A stretch of DNA of 64,000 bases, from positions 509,535 to 573,534 of the forward strand of contig PMOL01000011.1 in assembly GCA_003162415.1 (NCBI GenBank), written 5' to 3'. Position 1 is the stretch's first letter, and each line of letters begins with the position of its first letter. The notes beneath the pieces were generated by a model. That model saw nothing but the letters and a program-made list of their open reading frames with translations. It was not told the origin of the DNA and searched no databases. Shown in pieces: positions 54,409 to 63,256 of this stretch. This stretch comes from Candidatus Dormiibacterota bacterium (GTDB lineage: Bacteria; Chloroflexota; Dormibacteria; Aeolococcales; Aeolococcaceae). A program made the position numbers and the translations under genes.

Positions 54409-55068
54409 TCAGACCCTGGAGGCGGTGCGAAGCGGCGCGAGCGGACGCCGCTGCCGCGTCGCGGTCAGCATGATGTCGGTCGTCCGCGGGAGCGGATCCG
54501 GATAGCCGATCTCGCCGAGCAGACGGAGCGCAAGGCCGACGTCGAGGCCGATCACGGTGTCGATCCGGCCGGCCACCGCTTCAACGAAGTCCGAGCCGCC
54601 CCCCTGGATCGCGTAGGCGCCGGCGCGATCGAGCGGCTCGCCCGAGGCGACGTACATGTCGAGGGCGTCATCCGTGAAGTCGCAGAACTTGACGGCGGAT
54701 CGGCTCACCCCGAGTGCCTCATGGTCACTCTCGGTGCACATCGCGCACACACCGGTAAGCACCGTGTGACGCCTGCCACGCAGATCGTTCAGCATCTCGC
54801 GCGCCATCTCCGGCGTGCGCGGCTTGCCGAGCGGGCCGCGAGGACCCACCACGATCGTGTCAGCACTGAGCACGTAGGTGCCGGCGGGAACGAGCTTGCT
54901 CACCGCCACGGCCTTCTGCCGGGCGACCAGTTGCACCGCGAGCTCCGCGCTGACACCGGCCGGAAGGGCAACGTCCTCGGGAGGCTCCATGATCCGGAAA
55001 CGGATCCCCGCCCGGGTCAGCAGCTCGCGCCGGCGAGGCGACCGGGACGCGAGGACGATTCCAATCAC
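54409..55068 (-). CDS. maf: Maf-family nucleotide pyrophosphatase
   Basis: 219 aa from GTG 55068. IVLASRSPRRRELLTRAGI near residue 4, YVLSADTIVVGPRGPLGKPRT near 66, DLRGRRHTVLTGVC near 94 and YAIQGGGSDFVEAVAGRIDTVIGLDV near 151 are the family motifs. Hydrolyses non-canonical or modified nucleoside triphosphates. It lies 111 bases beyond the membrane protein stop. Confidence 0.93.
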   Translation of the reverse strand: MIGIVLASRSPRRRELLTRAGIRFRIMEPPEDVALPAGVSAELAVQLVARQKAVAVSKLVPAGTYVLSADTIVVGPRGPLGKPRTPEMAREMLNDLRGRRHTVLTGVCAMCTESDHEALGVSRSAVKFCDFTDDALDMYVASGEPLDRAGAYAIQGGGSDFVEAVAGRIDTVIGLDVGLALRLLGEIGYPDPLPRTTDIMLTATRQRRPLAPLRTASRV

Positions 55069-55179
55069 GTGGCGTTCACGTGAGCAACGGCCGCATCGAA
55101 ATCTCGCGCCAACTCACGTTCCATGCTAGCACCGCGACGCGATGCCCAGTTGATGAAGTCGGCGTTCGCGCACAACGCT

Positions 55180-55917
55180 TTATGGGCGCCCGGCGATCAC
55201 CGCCGTCACCGATGCCGCGATCGAGCACATGAGAGCGACGACCACAAGTGAAGGATGCTCCCGCCGGGTGGCGGCTCGTCCGAGCCTGAGGAGCACCGCA
55301 TAGAGACCCACGGCCGCAACCAGCCCGACCACGCAGAGAGGCGCCACCGGCCACCGCTGCGCGGGAGGGATGACGATGGCCAGCGCCACCATGAGCGATG
55401 CCGCGATCACCATCGAGCGCGCTCCCAGCGACGCGATGGCTGCGTGGGGTTTGACCACGATCGGGAGAGCAACCAGCACGCCGGCGACGGCGAGGATTCG
55501 GGCGACCGCGTTCGTGGCCCCGGCCGCCCCGGAGATGTCGGTGGTCGAGAAGGAGGCCGCAACCAGACCGAGCAGGACGATCGAGATCCCACCGAGGGCC
55601 ACCAGGGCGCGCCGCGATCGTGACCAGGGATCGGGTGCAACCAGCGACCCGGCGGCGGCGACGACGAGGACGGCCGCGACCAGGTTTGGCGTCGCTCCTC
55701 CCGGGGGAGGAAGCGAAGCTGCCGGTGTCCCCGGCAAGGGCGCCATCGCCGCGGCCACGATCGCGGCGCCGATTGCGGCCAGTCCCCGGGCGTCCGGCGG
55801 GCCGCCGCGGGGCAACCCGGCTCCGCGCCAGGTGATCCAGGCGAGCGCCCCGAGGAAGAGCCCTCCGGGATAGACGGCGAGTGCGACGATTTCGAGGAGC
55901 AGGCCGAGTGGGTCCAC
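55180..55917 (-). CDS. Membrane protein of the antiporter-like module, unknown (NuoH/HyfC-like length pattern)
   Basis: 245 aa from GTG 55917, 4 bases after the previous stop. Seven or eight hydrophobic helices, the first beginning DPLGLLLEIVALAVYPGGLFLGALAWITWR, a start reminiscent of HyfC/NuoH-like subunits of hydrogenase-4 or complex I. The conserved quinone-pocket loops of real NuoH are not visible, so the relation is weak. Last gene of the four-gene membrane module. Confidence 0.5.
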   Translation of the reverse strand: MDPLGLLLEIVALAVYPGGLFLGALAWITWRGAGLPRGGPPDARGLAAIGAAIVAAAMAPLPGTPAASLPPPGGATPNLVAAVLVVAAAGSLVAPDPWSRSRRALVALGGISIVLLGLVAASFSTTDISGAAGATNAVARILAVAGVLVALPIVVKPHAAIASLGARSMVIAASLMVALAIVIPPAQRWPVAPLCVVGLVAAVGLYAVLLRLGRAATRREHPSLVVVALMCSIAASVTAVIAGRP

Positions 55918-55921
55918 CTCG

Positions 55922-57211
55922 TCAGTGTCCGAACACAAACCCGGCGAGGGACTGCGGCGCGAGGCCGATCGCGATGCCCAGGGCGACCAGCAGCCAGGCG
56001 GCCAGATTGGACAGGCGCTCAGGCAATGCGGGCATCTTCACCGGCCGGGGCCGGGCCCGGCGCTCAGGCACGGCGGGCGTCCTCACCGGCCGGGGCCGGG
56101 GCGCACAAGCCAGGACTGCCGCGATGAAGATCGCGCCGATCGCGATCACCGCTGCAATGGTTGAGCCGACGTTACCGGCGGCGAGCGCCTCGAGAAGCAG
56201 CAGGCGGCCCCAGAAGGCCGGCGACGGCGGGACGCCGCTGAGCAGTGCCCAGGCCGCTCGCCGCGGCCAGACCAGCTCGGAACCTCGAGATCGAAGCAGG
56301 ATGGGCGCGAGGGTGAGATGGGTCACGAGGATGACCAGTGCGCCGGTTATCGCTGGCGAGACCGAGGCTCTCTCGACGGCGGCGACGCAGAGCGCGATGT
56401 CCGCCATGAACACGCGCCCATAGCGCATCGTGTCGGGGCCGCGAACGGCCCATATCCCGCCCCACACGGCACTGCCGAGGCCCACGACCAGAAGAACATG
56501 CTCGAAGACGGGGGTCCCTGTGCCGAGGACTCCGCCGGGAATCCGCTCCGCGATGATCAGGACCACCGGCACCAGCAGGATCATCCAGGGCGCGATCTCG
56601 ATGGGCCGGAGCGTCCGGATGACCCCAGCCGCCCAGCCGCCGAGCGGATAGACGGCGAGGAGCGCGGCAACCCCGGTCGCGAGCAGGGCCGCGACCACGA
56701 CGGGGCGATCCCCCGTGGTGAACCCGGTCAGCGGCAGCAACGGTGAAGCCGCCACGATCGCCGCGGTGCCGGCTCCGGCGACGCGGCCGGCCGCGAGCGT
56801 CACCCTCCCCGGGCACTGCGCGATCCAGCGCAGGACCAGGGTTGCGACCGCCGCACTCAGGACGAGACCGGTGACCAGCGGGTTGCTGCTCGACATCGCG
56901 ACGGTTGCCGCCGCGCCGACGACACCGATGCTCCGCCCCAGCGCCGGGTCGATCGAGGGTTGGAGCAGGATCACGAGGACCATCGACAGCGCGGCGGCGA
57001 TCAGGACCCCCTGGCCGGCTCGGTCGAGGCCGGTAATCGCGCTGAGACCGCCCAGCGGCACCGCGGCCGTGGATGACCTGGCCGCCAGAAAGGTCAACCC
57101 CGCTCCCACCAGGGGGACGATCGCGACCAGCCTCGCTGTTCGGCGGCGGAGGACTGCGGACGCGACGAGACCGAGCACCAGCCAGCCCGCGGCGATGACC
57201 AGCGGGTTCAC
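55922..57211 (-). CDS. NuoN/NuoM-like proton-antiporter-type membrane protein (divergent)
   Basis: 429 aa from GTG 57211, overlapping the previous stop (GTGA). About 12 helices. LLSGVPPSPAFWGRLLLLEAL near residue 320 is the clearest link to the NuoN/NuoM family motif (G-x-P-P-x-x-G-F-x-x-K), with the Lys replaced by Arg. Near residues 365-400 the loop contains a duplicated 15-residue unit RPRPVRTPAVPER / RPRPVKMPALPER. Ion translocation is inferred only; several charged residues of the family are absent. Confidence 0.6.
   Translation of the reverse strand: MNPLVIAAGWLVLGLVASAVLRRRTARLVAIVPLVGAGLTFLAARSSTAAVPLGGLSAITGLDRAGQGVLIAAALSMVLVILLQPSIDPALGRSIGVVGAAATVAMSSSNPLVTGLVLSAAVATLVLRWIAQCPGRVTLAAGRVAGAGTAAIVAASPLLPLTGFTTGDRPVVVAALLATGVAALLAVYPLGGWAAGVIRTLRPIEIAPWMILLVPVVLIIAERIPGGVLGTGTPVFEHVLLVVGLGSAVWGGIWAVRGPDTMRYGRVFMADIALCVAAVERASVSPAITGALVILVTHLTLAPILLRSRGSELVWPRRAAWALLSGVPPSPAFWGRLLLLEALAAGNVGSTIAAVIAIGAIFIAAVLACAPRPRPVRTPAVPERRARPRPVKMPALPERLSNLAAWLLVALGIAIGLAPQSLAGFVFGH
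56014..56100. repeat. Two 42-base tandem copies, 45-base period
   Basis: Copy one starts at 56014 and copy two at 56059, each beginning GGCGCTCAGGCA and ending CCGGCCGGGGCCGGG. They are about 90% identical by eye and encode a duplicated 15-residue Arg/Pro loop in the NuoN-like protein. Confidence 0.7.
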
Positions 57212-57855
57212 GCTTCAGCTTCGATAAGGGGACGGGCGCGTCGCGAGCTTCTGCCGTTGAGCCATCCGGCGAGGAAGGCCGCGAGTGGAGCGACGGTGCA
57301 CGCCAGCACCGCTCCGCCGAACGAATCGGTGCCGCTGCGCAGCAGCCAGGCGGTCCCGGTCGCGATGCCGATCATCGCCACCCCCACCGCCAGGTCCTCA
57401 ACAGTGCGTGCCACCAGCAGGCGCACGACGCCGCACACCCACGCATAGGCGATCGGGAAGAGCAACCCCTCGGACACGGTCACCTGGCCGACCGGGACGT
57501 TGAAGCTCACCCAGGAGGCAACCGGGATCGCGGCCGCCGCTCCGAAGGCGCGGGCGCTCCGTGGGCCGAACAGCCGGTCCGGCGGAGCGAACGCCGGAAT
57601 CATCGGGTCGAGCCCGGAAAGCCAGGGAAGGATGCGTCCACCCAGCCAGCCGGCCCAGGCGAGGAGCACCGCGGCGACGGCGCACCCGGCGAGCACCGCC
57701 ACGCCGGGCGCGCCACCGAAGGTAGCAGCGCTCGGGGCCAGTCCAGCAGCGAGGAGGACGGCCGCGATCGCGACCGCGCGCCGGCCGTCCACCATGATCG
57801 CCACCACCGCGGCGATCACGCCCGCGATGGAGAGCAGCGGTGCGGAAACACCCAT
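57208..57855 (-). CDS. Small membrane subunit, HyfE-sized
   Basis: 215 aa from ATG 57855, sharing one base with the previous stop (TGATG); the long open frame above it is a shadow. Six hydrophobic helices. HyfE of hydrogenase-4, sitting between NuoL/M/N-like subunits in E. coli, has nearly the same length and place, but I see no diagnostic motif. Likely part of the same membrane complex as its neighbours because of translational overlap on both sides. Confidence 0.5.
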   Translation of the reverse strand: MGVSAPLLSIAGVIAAVVAIMVDGRRAVAIAAVLLAAGLAPSAATFGGAPGVAVLAGCAVAAVLLAWAGWLGGRILPWLSGLDPMIPAFAPPDRLFGPRSARAFGAAAAIPVASWVSFNVPVGQVTVSEGLLFPIAYAWVCGVVRLLVARTVEDLAVGVAMIGIATGTAWLLRSGTDSFGGAVLACTVAPLAAFLAGWLNGRSSRRARPLIEAEA

Positions 57856-59525
57856 CAGTGGATCAGCTGGACCAGCAGGATCATGGCGATGGCTCCCCCG
57901 AGGACCACGAGCAGCTGGGGCTGCACCACCAACCAGTCGTCGGTCTGGTGCAGGAACGCGTTGCCCCGAATGGCGAGGGGCCGGAGACTGCGGACGACCC
58001 TGAGTCGAACGGCGCGCGGCGCCGACCTCGGCCCAACGTCCGGAGGCGGCGGCGTCACCAGCGCCCAACCCATGAGCGTCGCGAATGCCCAGGCGCCGGC
58101 GGCGACGATGACGAACGCGACCAGGATGTAGCCACCCGCCCAGTCGCCCGCGGTGGCGCGGATCGCCGCCGCACCGATCGGCTCGGTCAGGCCGCCCGAG
58201 CTGAGCGATGCGAGCACCGAGGTGGCAACCGTGCCGGGCACCACTGCGGCGACCACCGACACGACAGCGGCCGCGGTGGCGAGCACCGACGGATAGCGGG
58301 CGCGGGGCTCGTCGTCCCGCCGAGTGACGATGCGCGCGGCGGCCCGGACTGCGGCGGCGGCCCCGAGGCAGCCGGAGACGCCGAGCGCAGCGAGCAGCGC
58401 GGCGGCGGGCCGTCCAATCGAGACGGTTGCGGACAGCTCGAGGATCAGCGCGGTAATGCCGAACCCGATCGGCAGCGACCCCGCGGCCCCGAGAGCGAGC
58501 GCGGCAAGTGCGGTCCCACCGCGTCCCCGCCCGATCTGCTCCCACGCGGGCGTCAATGCCGTCACCAGCATCAGGGAGCAGACGCCGGCGGCGATCGCAG
58601 CACCCGCCGCTGGTCCGGCTATACCGATCAGCGCCACCACCGGCGCGGCGGCCACGACACAGAGCGCCCTGCCGGCGAGCACTGGCAGCCTCGCGTGTCG
58701 CATGGCGACCGCCACCGCCACGAGCGCCGCCACGCCGCCGAAAGTCGCCAGCGCGATCGTGATCTGTTCCGGAAGTGGGCCGGCGGCGGCTTCGCGCAGC
58801 CGCAGGATGACGATCGCGCCGCATGGGATCGCTCCGGTGGTTGCCCATGCGGCGGTCGAAGTCCGGCTTCCTCGAATCGGCACGAACGCCGGCGACAGCA
58901 GGCGCACGACCCCGGCGGCAGCCCACGGCCCGGCCACAGTCGCGCCCATCGCCCCGGCGGGGATCACAGCGAAATCGGTGGTGCCAGCAACGCTCAGGAG
59001 CTGGACGCCGGCGACAAGGAGGCCGAGTGACGCGAGGTGCTCGATGCCGATCGCCACCAGCCCGCCTCGTCCAGGCCGCCCTCGCGCGGCGCTGGTGATC
59101 AGCAGCGTCCCGACACCGGCGATCTCGATCCCGCCCACGAGCATGACGACGTTGCCCGCAAGGACCGCCAGGGTGGTGCCGGTCACGCAGACAAGGAGGG
59201 CGGCCACTTCGCGGGTCTGGCGATCGCGTTCGAGCAGCAGCAGAAGGCTTGCTGCCGCAGCGGCAAGCCCCAGGGTCGCGCCGGGAAGATCGAGACGGAG
59301 CAGGTAGGTGATTCCCGCGACCGGGGTCCCGAGCGACGTCTCGATACGGCCGCTTCCGTTGAGAAACACCGCCTCCACGGCGAGCAGGGCGATCGTCGCG
59401 GCGATTCCCGCACCAGCAACGGTGCGAGCTGCGCGGGCCTGCCGCGGCGTGAGCGCGAAGACGACGAGCGCCGCCGCTATCAACGGGGCGGGTATGAGCG
59501 CCAGCTGGAGCCCACCGCCCAGCAT
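57855..59525 (-). CDS. NuoL/NuoM-like antiporter-type membrane protein (divergent)
   Basis: 556 aa, about 14-15 helices. NVVMLVGGIEIAGVGTLLI near residue 122 keeps the acidic residue of helix 5 in NuoL/M/Mrp antiporters. The helix-7 region VVRLLSPAFVPIRGSRTSTAAWAT near 208 aligns with the usual K...PFHxWLPxAmxxPtpvSa segment but with Lys to Arg and no His/Trp. A glutamate in ALILELSATVS near 360 may stand for the helix-12 charge. First gene of a four-gene block, 7 bases after the zinc-ribbon gene. Confidence 0.6.
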   Translation of the reverse strand: MLGGGLQLALIPAPLIAAALVVFALTPRQARAARTVAGAGIAATIALLAVEAVFLNGSGRIETSLGTPVAGITYLLRLDLPGATLGLAAAAASLLLLLERDRQTREVAALLVCVTGTTLAVLAGNVVMLVGGIEIAGVGTLLITSAARGRPGRGGLVAIGIEHLASLGLLVAGVQLLSVAGTTDFAVIPAGAMGATVAGPWAAAGVVRLLSPAFVPIRGSRTSTAAWATTGAIPCGAIVILRLREAAAGPLPEQITIALATFGGVAALVAVAVAMRHARLPVLAGRALCVVAAAPVVALIGIAGPAAGAAIAAGVCSLMLVTALTPAWEQIGRGRGGTALAALALGAAGSLPIGFGITALILELSATVSIGRPAAALLAALGVSGCLGAAAAVRAAARIVTRRDDEPRARYPSVLATAAAVVSVVAAVVPGTVATSVLASLSSGGLTEPIGAAAIRATAGDWAGGYILVAFVIVAAGAWAFATLMGWALVTPPPPDVGPRSAPRAVRLRVVRSLRPLAIRGNAFLHQTDDWLVVQPQLLVVLGGAIAMILLVQLIH

Positions 59526-59532
59526 CGTGACG

Positions 59533-60000
59533 CTACCTCCCGGTTCGGGCCAGCGCCGGCGCTCCGACCTCGGTGGCGCAATAGGGGCAGACGCCCCAGC
59601 CCAGCCTCAGGCTGCGATCGCAGCCGGTGCACCGCCGGGCGAACTGCGTCCTGCAGTACGGGCAGAGGATGAATTCCTGCTCGATCTCCCGTCCGCACGT
59701 CGGGCAGGGCCGGGTCGGGATCCCCTCGACGGGCGGCTCGAGCAGCACCTGCTCCTCGATGGCGAGGGACCGAACCTGCTCCATCGTCATCGGCGGCCGC
59801 ACCATGAAGTAAATGAGGGCTCCAAGGAATGGCGGCGCGAAGCCGAGCAGCATCGCGAAGAGCGTGAAGCCGGGCGAGGTCGTGCGCCTGCGGGCGTCGC
59901 GGACCACGTAGAAGGCGAGAGCCAGCCAGAGCACCACCACGTAGACGATGACGATGGCCACCACTGCAGTGAGCAGGGTTCCCAGGTCAAACAGCAGCAT
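59533..60000 (-). CDS. Membrane protein with double zinc ribbon
   Basis: 155 aa. Two hydrophobic helices (about 5-32 and 45-66), then a linker and a double zinc ribbon: CPTCGREIEQEFILCPYC and CTGCDRSLRLGWGVCPYC, each with two C-x2-C knuckles (residues about 99-145). Start overlaps valS by 14 bases. Such proteins often act as membrane-tethered adaptors; the link to the following antiporter-like genes is positional only. Confidence 0.8.
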   Translation of the reverse strand: MLLFDLGTLLTAVVAIVIVYVVVLWLALAFYVVRDARRRTTSPGFTLFAMLLGFAPPFLGALIYFMVRPPMTMEQVRSLAIEEQVLLEPPVEGIPTRPCPTCGREIEQEFILCPYCRTQFARRCTGCDRSLRLGWGVCPYCATEVGAPALARTGR

Positions 60001-62635
60001 CGGTGCCTCCTCCTGCCGGACGACGGCGCAGCAGATCCAGTTGTGCCTGGGCCTCGGCGAGCCGGCGGCGCGTCTCGTCGACCACCTGGGCAGGTGCCCC
60101 GTTCACGAACGCCGGGTTCGCGAGCTGTGCCTGAAGCCGCGACACATTTGCCTCGAGCAGGCCGATCTGACGTGCGGTCGCACTGGCGTCGGCGGCGGTG
60201 TCGGCGATCACCACCTCGGCGTGGAGACTACCCGAAACCACGACAGCTGGATCGACGCCCCGCTCGTGGCTGTCGACGACCGTCGCCGGGACCAGGCCTC
60301 CGATGAGGCGGCTGACGTGCTTGCTGATGCCCCGGCCTTCACCGTCGCGAACAGCGATGCGAATCCGGTCGCGGGCGCCGCGCGGGACCTTCTGGCCGTG
60401 TCCCAGCGCCCGGATGCGTTTCACCAGCTCGATCGCCTCGGCGATCTCGCCGTGAGCCGAGGTGGTTGCCGCCTCGGTCCAGATCGGATCCTGCTCTGGC
60501 CAGGGCCGCTGCTGGAGCGTCGGCGCCGCGTTGGGCAGCTGCTGTGCGCACTCTTCGGTCACAAAAGGCATGAACGGATGGAGCAGCCGCAGCAGTACGT
60601 CCAGTGTCGTGACCGCCGTCCAGACCGCGGCGCGACGCGACTCGTGGTCGCCGGCGTCGGCGAGGCGCAACTTGATGATCTCGACGTACCAGTCGCAGAA
60701 CGAATGCCAGGTGGTGTCGTACAGCGCGTCGACTGCCTCGTGGAATCGATACGCGGAGAACCCGGCGTCGCATGCACGCACCGCCGCGGCGAGCTCGGCG
60801 AACATCCAGCGATCCTCGGGACGCAACGTTTCCGGCTTGGGGGGATGGACGTCGAGATCGGCGATCGACCCGTTGCCGACCTTGGCGACGAGGAATCCGC
60901 TGGTCACCTGCCAAAGCTTGTTGGCAAACCGCTGGTACGAGGCGATCCGATCCTCATCGAAGCGCATGTCCTGGACGCTGGTTGACACCGCCGCTGCCCA
61001 CGCGCGCACCGCGTCGGCGCCGTATTTATCGGCGAGGTCGAGTGGGTCGACCGTGTTGCCCTTCGACTTGCTCATGCGGGAGCCGTCGGTCGCCTGGATG
61101 GTGCTCGTGATCAGCACGTCGGTGAAGGGATTGCGACCGGTGAACTTGATGCCGTTCATGATCATTCGCGCAACCCAGAGAAAGATGATGTCGCGCCCCG
61201 TGACCAGCAGGTCGGTCGGGTAGAACTTCTCAAGATCCGGTGTCTGGTCGGGCCATCCGAAGATGGCAAACGGCCAGAGACCACTGCTGAACCAAGTGTC
61301 GAGCACATCGGGGTCGTTGGTGAGTGCAGTGTCGCCGCAGTCTGGGCACCTGGTCGGTGGGTCGATCCACGCGAAGCGATGTCCATTGCCACACGTCGAC
61401 ACCGGAATCGCGTGTCCCAGCCAGATCTGCCTGCTGATGCACCAGTCCTTGAGATTCCGCATCCAGTGCAGGTAGACATCGGTATATCGGGCGGGGTGGA
61501 ACGTGATCTCACCACTTTCCACGGCGCCGATCCCCGGAGCTGCAAGCGATGCCATGCGGACCCACCACTGCTCGCTGACCAGTGGCTCGAGCACGGTGCC
61601 GCTGCGGTCGCAGTGGCCGACCTCGTGTGTATACGGCTCCTCCTTGACAAGCACACCCAGCGCGCGAAGCGCATCGGCCACGGCCGTGCGCGCCTCTTCG
61701 ACCGGCATGCCATGAAATTGGGGAAGCGACGGCACGTCCATGGTTCCATCGAGCGCGATCACATTGACGATGGGCAGAGAATGACGCGCCCCGATCTCGT
61801 AGTCGGTCGGATCGTGGCCCGGCGTCACCTTGAGCGCACCGGTGCCGAACTCGGGACGCACCGCTTCATCGGCAAAGATCGGCACGACCCGCCAGGTGAG
61901 CGGCAGCGTCACGTGCTTGCCGATGAGCGACGCGTAGCGCGGGTCACCAGGTGCGACTGCGACCCCCGTGTCACCGAGCATCGTCTCCGGGCGCACCGTC
62001 GCGACCGTGATGCTCTTGCCACCTTCGACCGGATACTTGAGGTAGTAGAGCGTGTCGGTCTGCTCCTGCCAGTCGATCTCCTCGTCGCTGATCGCCGAGC
62101 GGCAGTAGGGACACCAATTGACGATTCGCGGACCGCGATAGACGAGCCCCTCGTCGAAGAGCGTCTTGAACACGAGCCGGATGGCGTGCACGTACTGGTC
62201 GTCGAGCGTGAAACGCAAACGCTCCCAATCGCACGTGTATCCCATCCGTCGCATCTGTTCGATGATGCGTCCGCCGTATTCCTCGTACCAGGCGTCGACG
62301 CGCGACTGAAAGGCAGCCCTCCCCAAGGCCTCCTTGGTCAGACCCTCCTCAGCGAGTTGACGCTCGATGACGTTCTGGGTGGCGATCGCCGCGTGATCCG
62401 TCCCCGGAGCCCATTCGACCGCGTAACCGCGCATGCGCCGCTCGCGACACACGGTGTCCTGGATGGAGAACGTCGATGCGTGCCCCATGTGCAGCACACC
62501 GGTGATGTTCGGTGGCGGCAGCGCGATGACGAATGCGGGCTTGGTACTGGTGACATCGGCATGTCCGACCCGGAGCTCGCTCCAGCGCTCGCGCCATTTC
62601 GGTTCGACGCTGGACCAGTCGAAATTCGTGTTCAT
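59987..62635 (-). CDS. valS: Valyl-tRNA synthetase
   Basis: 882 aa from ATG 62635 (MNTNFDWSSVEPKW). Class I synthetase that charges tRNA-Val. PPPNITGVLHMGHA near residue 40 is the HIGH motif, GTDHAAIATQ the conserved editing-proximal part, TVRPETMLGDTGVAV the editing domain near 215, and DGSRMSKSKGNTVDP near 520 is KMSKS. The C-terminal coiled-coil arm (QIGLLEANVSRLQAQLANPAFVNGAPAQVV) is present. Upstream gap to the previous gene is only 31 bases, so no T-box leader. Confidence 0.97.
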   Translation of the reverse strand: MNTNFDWSSVEPKWRERWSELRVGHADVTSTKPAFVIALPPPNITGVLHMGHASTFSIQDTVCRERRMRGYAVEWAPGTDHAAIATQNVIERQLAEEGLTKEALGRAAFQSRVDAWYEEYGGRIIEQMRRMGYTCDWERLRFTLDDQYVHAIRLVFKTLFDEGLVYRGPRIVNWCPYCRSAISDEEIDWQEQTDTLYYLKYPVEGGKSITVATVRPETMLGDTGVAVAPGDPRYASLIGKHVTLPLTWRVVPIFADEAVRPEFGTGALKVTPGHDPTDYEIGARHSLPIVNVIALDGTMDVPSLPQFHGMPVEEARTAVADALRALGVLVKEEPYTHEVGHCDRSGTVLEPLVSEQWWVRMASLAAPGIGAVESGEITFHPARYTDVYLHWMRNLKDWCISRQIWLGHAIPVSTCGNGHRFAWIDPPTRCPDCGDTALTNDPDVLDTWFSSGLWPFAIFGWPDQTPDLEKFYPTDLLVTGRDIIFLWVARMIMNGIKFTGRNPFTDVLITSTIQATDGSRMSKSKGNTVDPLDLADKYGADAVRAWAAAVSTSVQDMRFDEDRIASYQRFANKLWQVTSGFLVAKVGNGSIADLDVHPPKPETLRPEDRWMFAELAAAVRACDAGFSAYRFHEAVDALYDTTWHSFCDWYVEIIKLRLADAGDHESRRAAVWTAVTTLDVLLRLLHPFMPFVTEECAQQLPNAAPTLQQRPWPEQDPIWTEAATTSAHGEIAEAIELVKRIRALGHGQKVPRGARDRIRIAVRDGEGRGISKHVSRLIGGLVPATVVDSHERGVDPAVVVSGSLHAEVVIADTAADASATARQIGLLEANVSRLQAQLANPAFVNGAPAQVVDETRRRLAEAQAQLDLLRRRPAGGGTDAAV

Positions 62636-62666
62636 TGGGCGATTGAGTATATGGGGCGGCCGGGTG

Positions 62667-63254
62667 TCACTCGCCCGCCGAGATGGTCGCGCCGGATTGC
62701 GCATTGCGCCATTCGGGCATGAATGGCGAAGTCGTGTAGGCGAGTTGTGGCGTCGAGGTGGCGAGCTGCTGCGCGGCTGCGCTCTCCCCCACCGTGGGGA
62801 ACGCGATCGCCGTCGACGGTCCCGGCGACGCGACGTTCGCGACCGATCCGAAGTACGCGCGCCCGCCGCAGCCCACGTAGAACGACACCAGTCCGACCAG
62901 ACGCGTGCCCCCCGCCGGCGCCGCCTGGGCGGTGAGCGGCACCACCACCGCCGCCGGTTGCCCCGTGATCGCCGCGGCCACGTTCACCGGCCGCTGCGCG
63001 ATCGCGCCGTCGAGGTTCGGGATCACCGCGGCCGCCGCGTTCTGGCCCACCTGCACCAGCTCAGTGGGATTGCTCGCATCGAATGACTGGTCAAAGCCAC
63101 CGAGCGAACGCAGCGCGGCAGGCAGGCTCGGTGCAGGCGCCGCGATCGCGCAACCCGACGCGCTGTTGCTGATGACGTGCGTCAGCGTGATCAGGGTCAC
63201 CGCGAAGAAGACCACCACGGCGGCCGCAGCCCATGCCACGGCCCGGCGACTCAT
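62667..63254 (-). CDS. Small secreted or membrane-anchored protein, unknown
   Basis: 195 aa. One N-terminal helix (about 8-30: VAWAAAAVVVFFAVTLITLTHVI) then an extracytoplasmic part rich in Ala/Ser/Pro. LVQVGQNAAAAVIPNLDG, QPAAVVVPLTAQ, and LVSFYVGCGGRAYFGSV look like structured beta segments. Two or three cysteines may form a disulfide. Lies between clpX and valS (3-base gap to clpX). No family recognised. Confidence 0.6.
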   Translation of the reverse strand: MSRRAVAWAAAAVVVFFAVTLITLTHVISNSASGCAIAAPAPSLPAALRSLGGFDQSFDASNPTELVQVGQNAAAAVIPNLDGAIAQRPVNVAAAITGQPAAVVVPLTAQAAPAGGTRLVGLVSFYVGCGGRAYFGSVANVASPGPSTAIAFPTVGESAAAQQLATSTPQLAYTTSPFMPEWRNAQSGATISAGE

Positions 63255-63256
63255 GC

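Noticed and set aside
57840..59030. 396-aa plus-strand frame and 572-aa minus frame over the NuoL-like gene
   Set aside because: Extremely Arg/Gly/His rich; the hydrophobic frame matching antiporter subunits is the coding one.
55180..59525. A complete NADH dehydrogenase or hydrogenase-4 operon
   Set aside because: Only membrane-arm-like proteins occur; no Fe-S, flavin or NiFe subunit is present and antiporter motifs are degenerate.
62636..62666. T-box riboswitch before valS
   Set aside because: Only 31 bases separate valS from the preceding stop; a T-box needs about 200.
61379..62722. 447-aa plus-strand frame opposite valS
   Set aside because: valS is certain on the minus strand.
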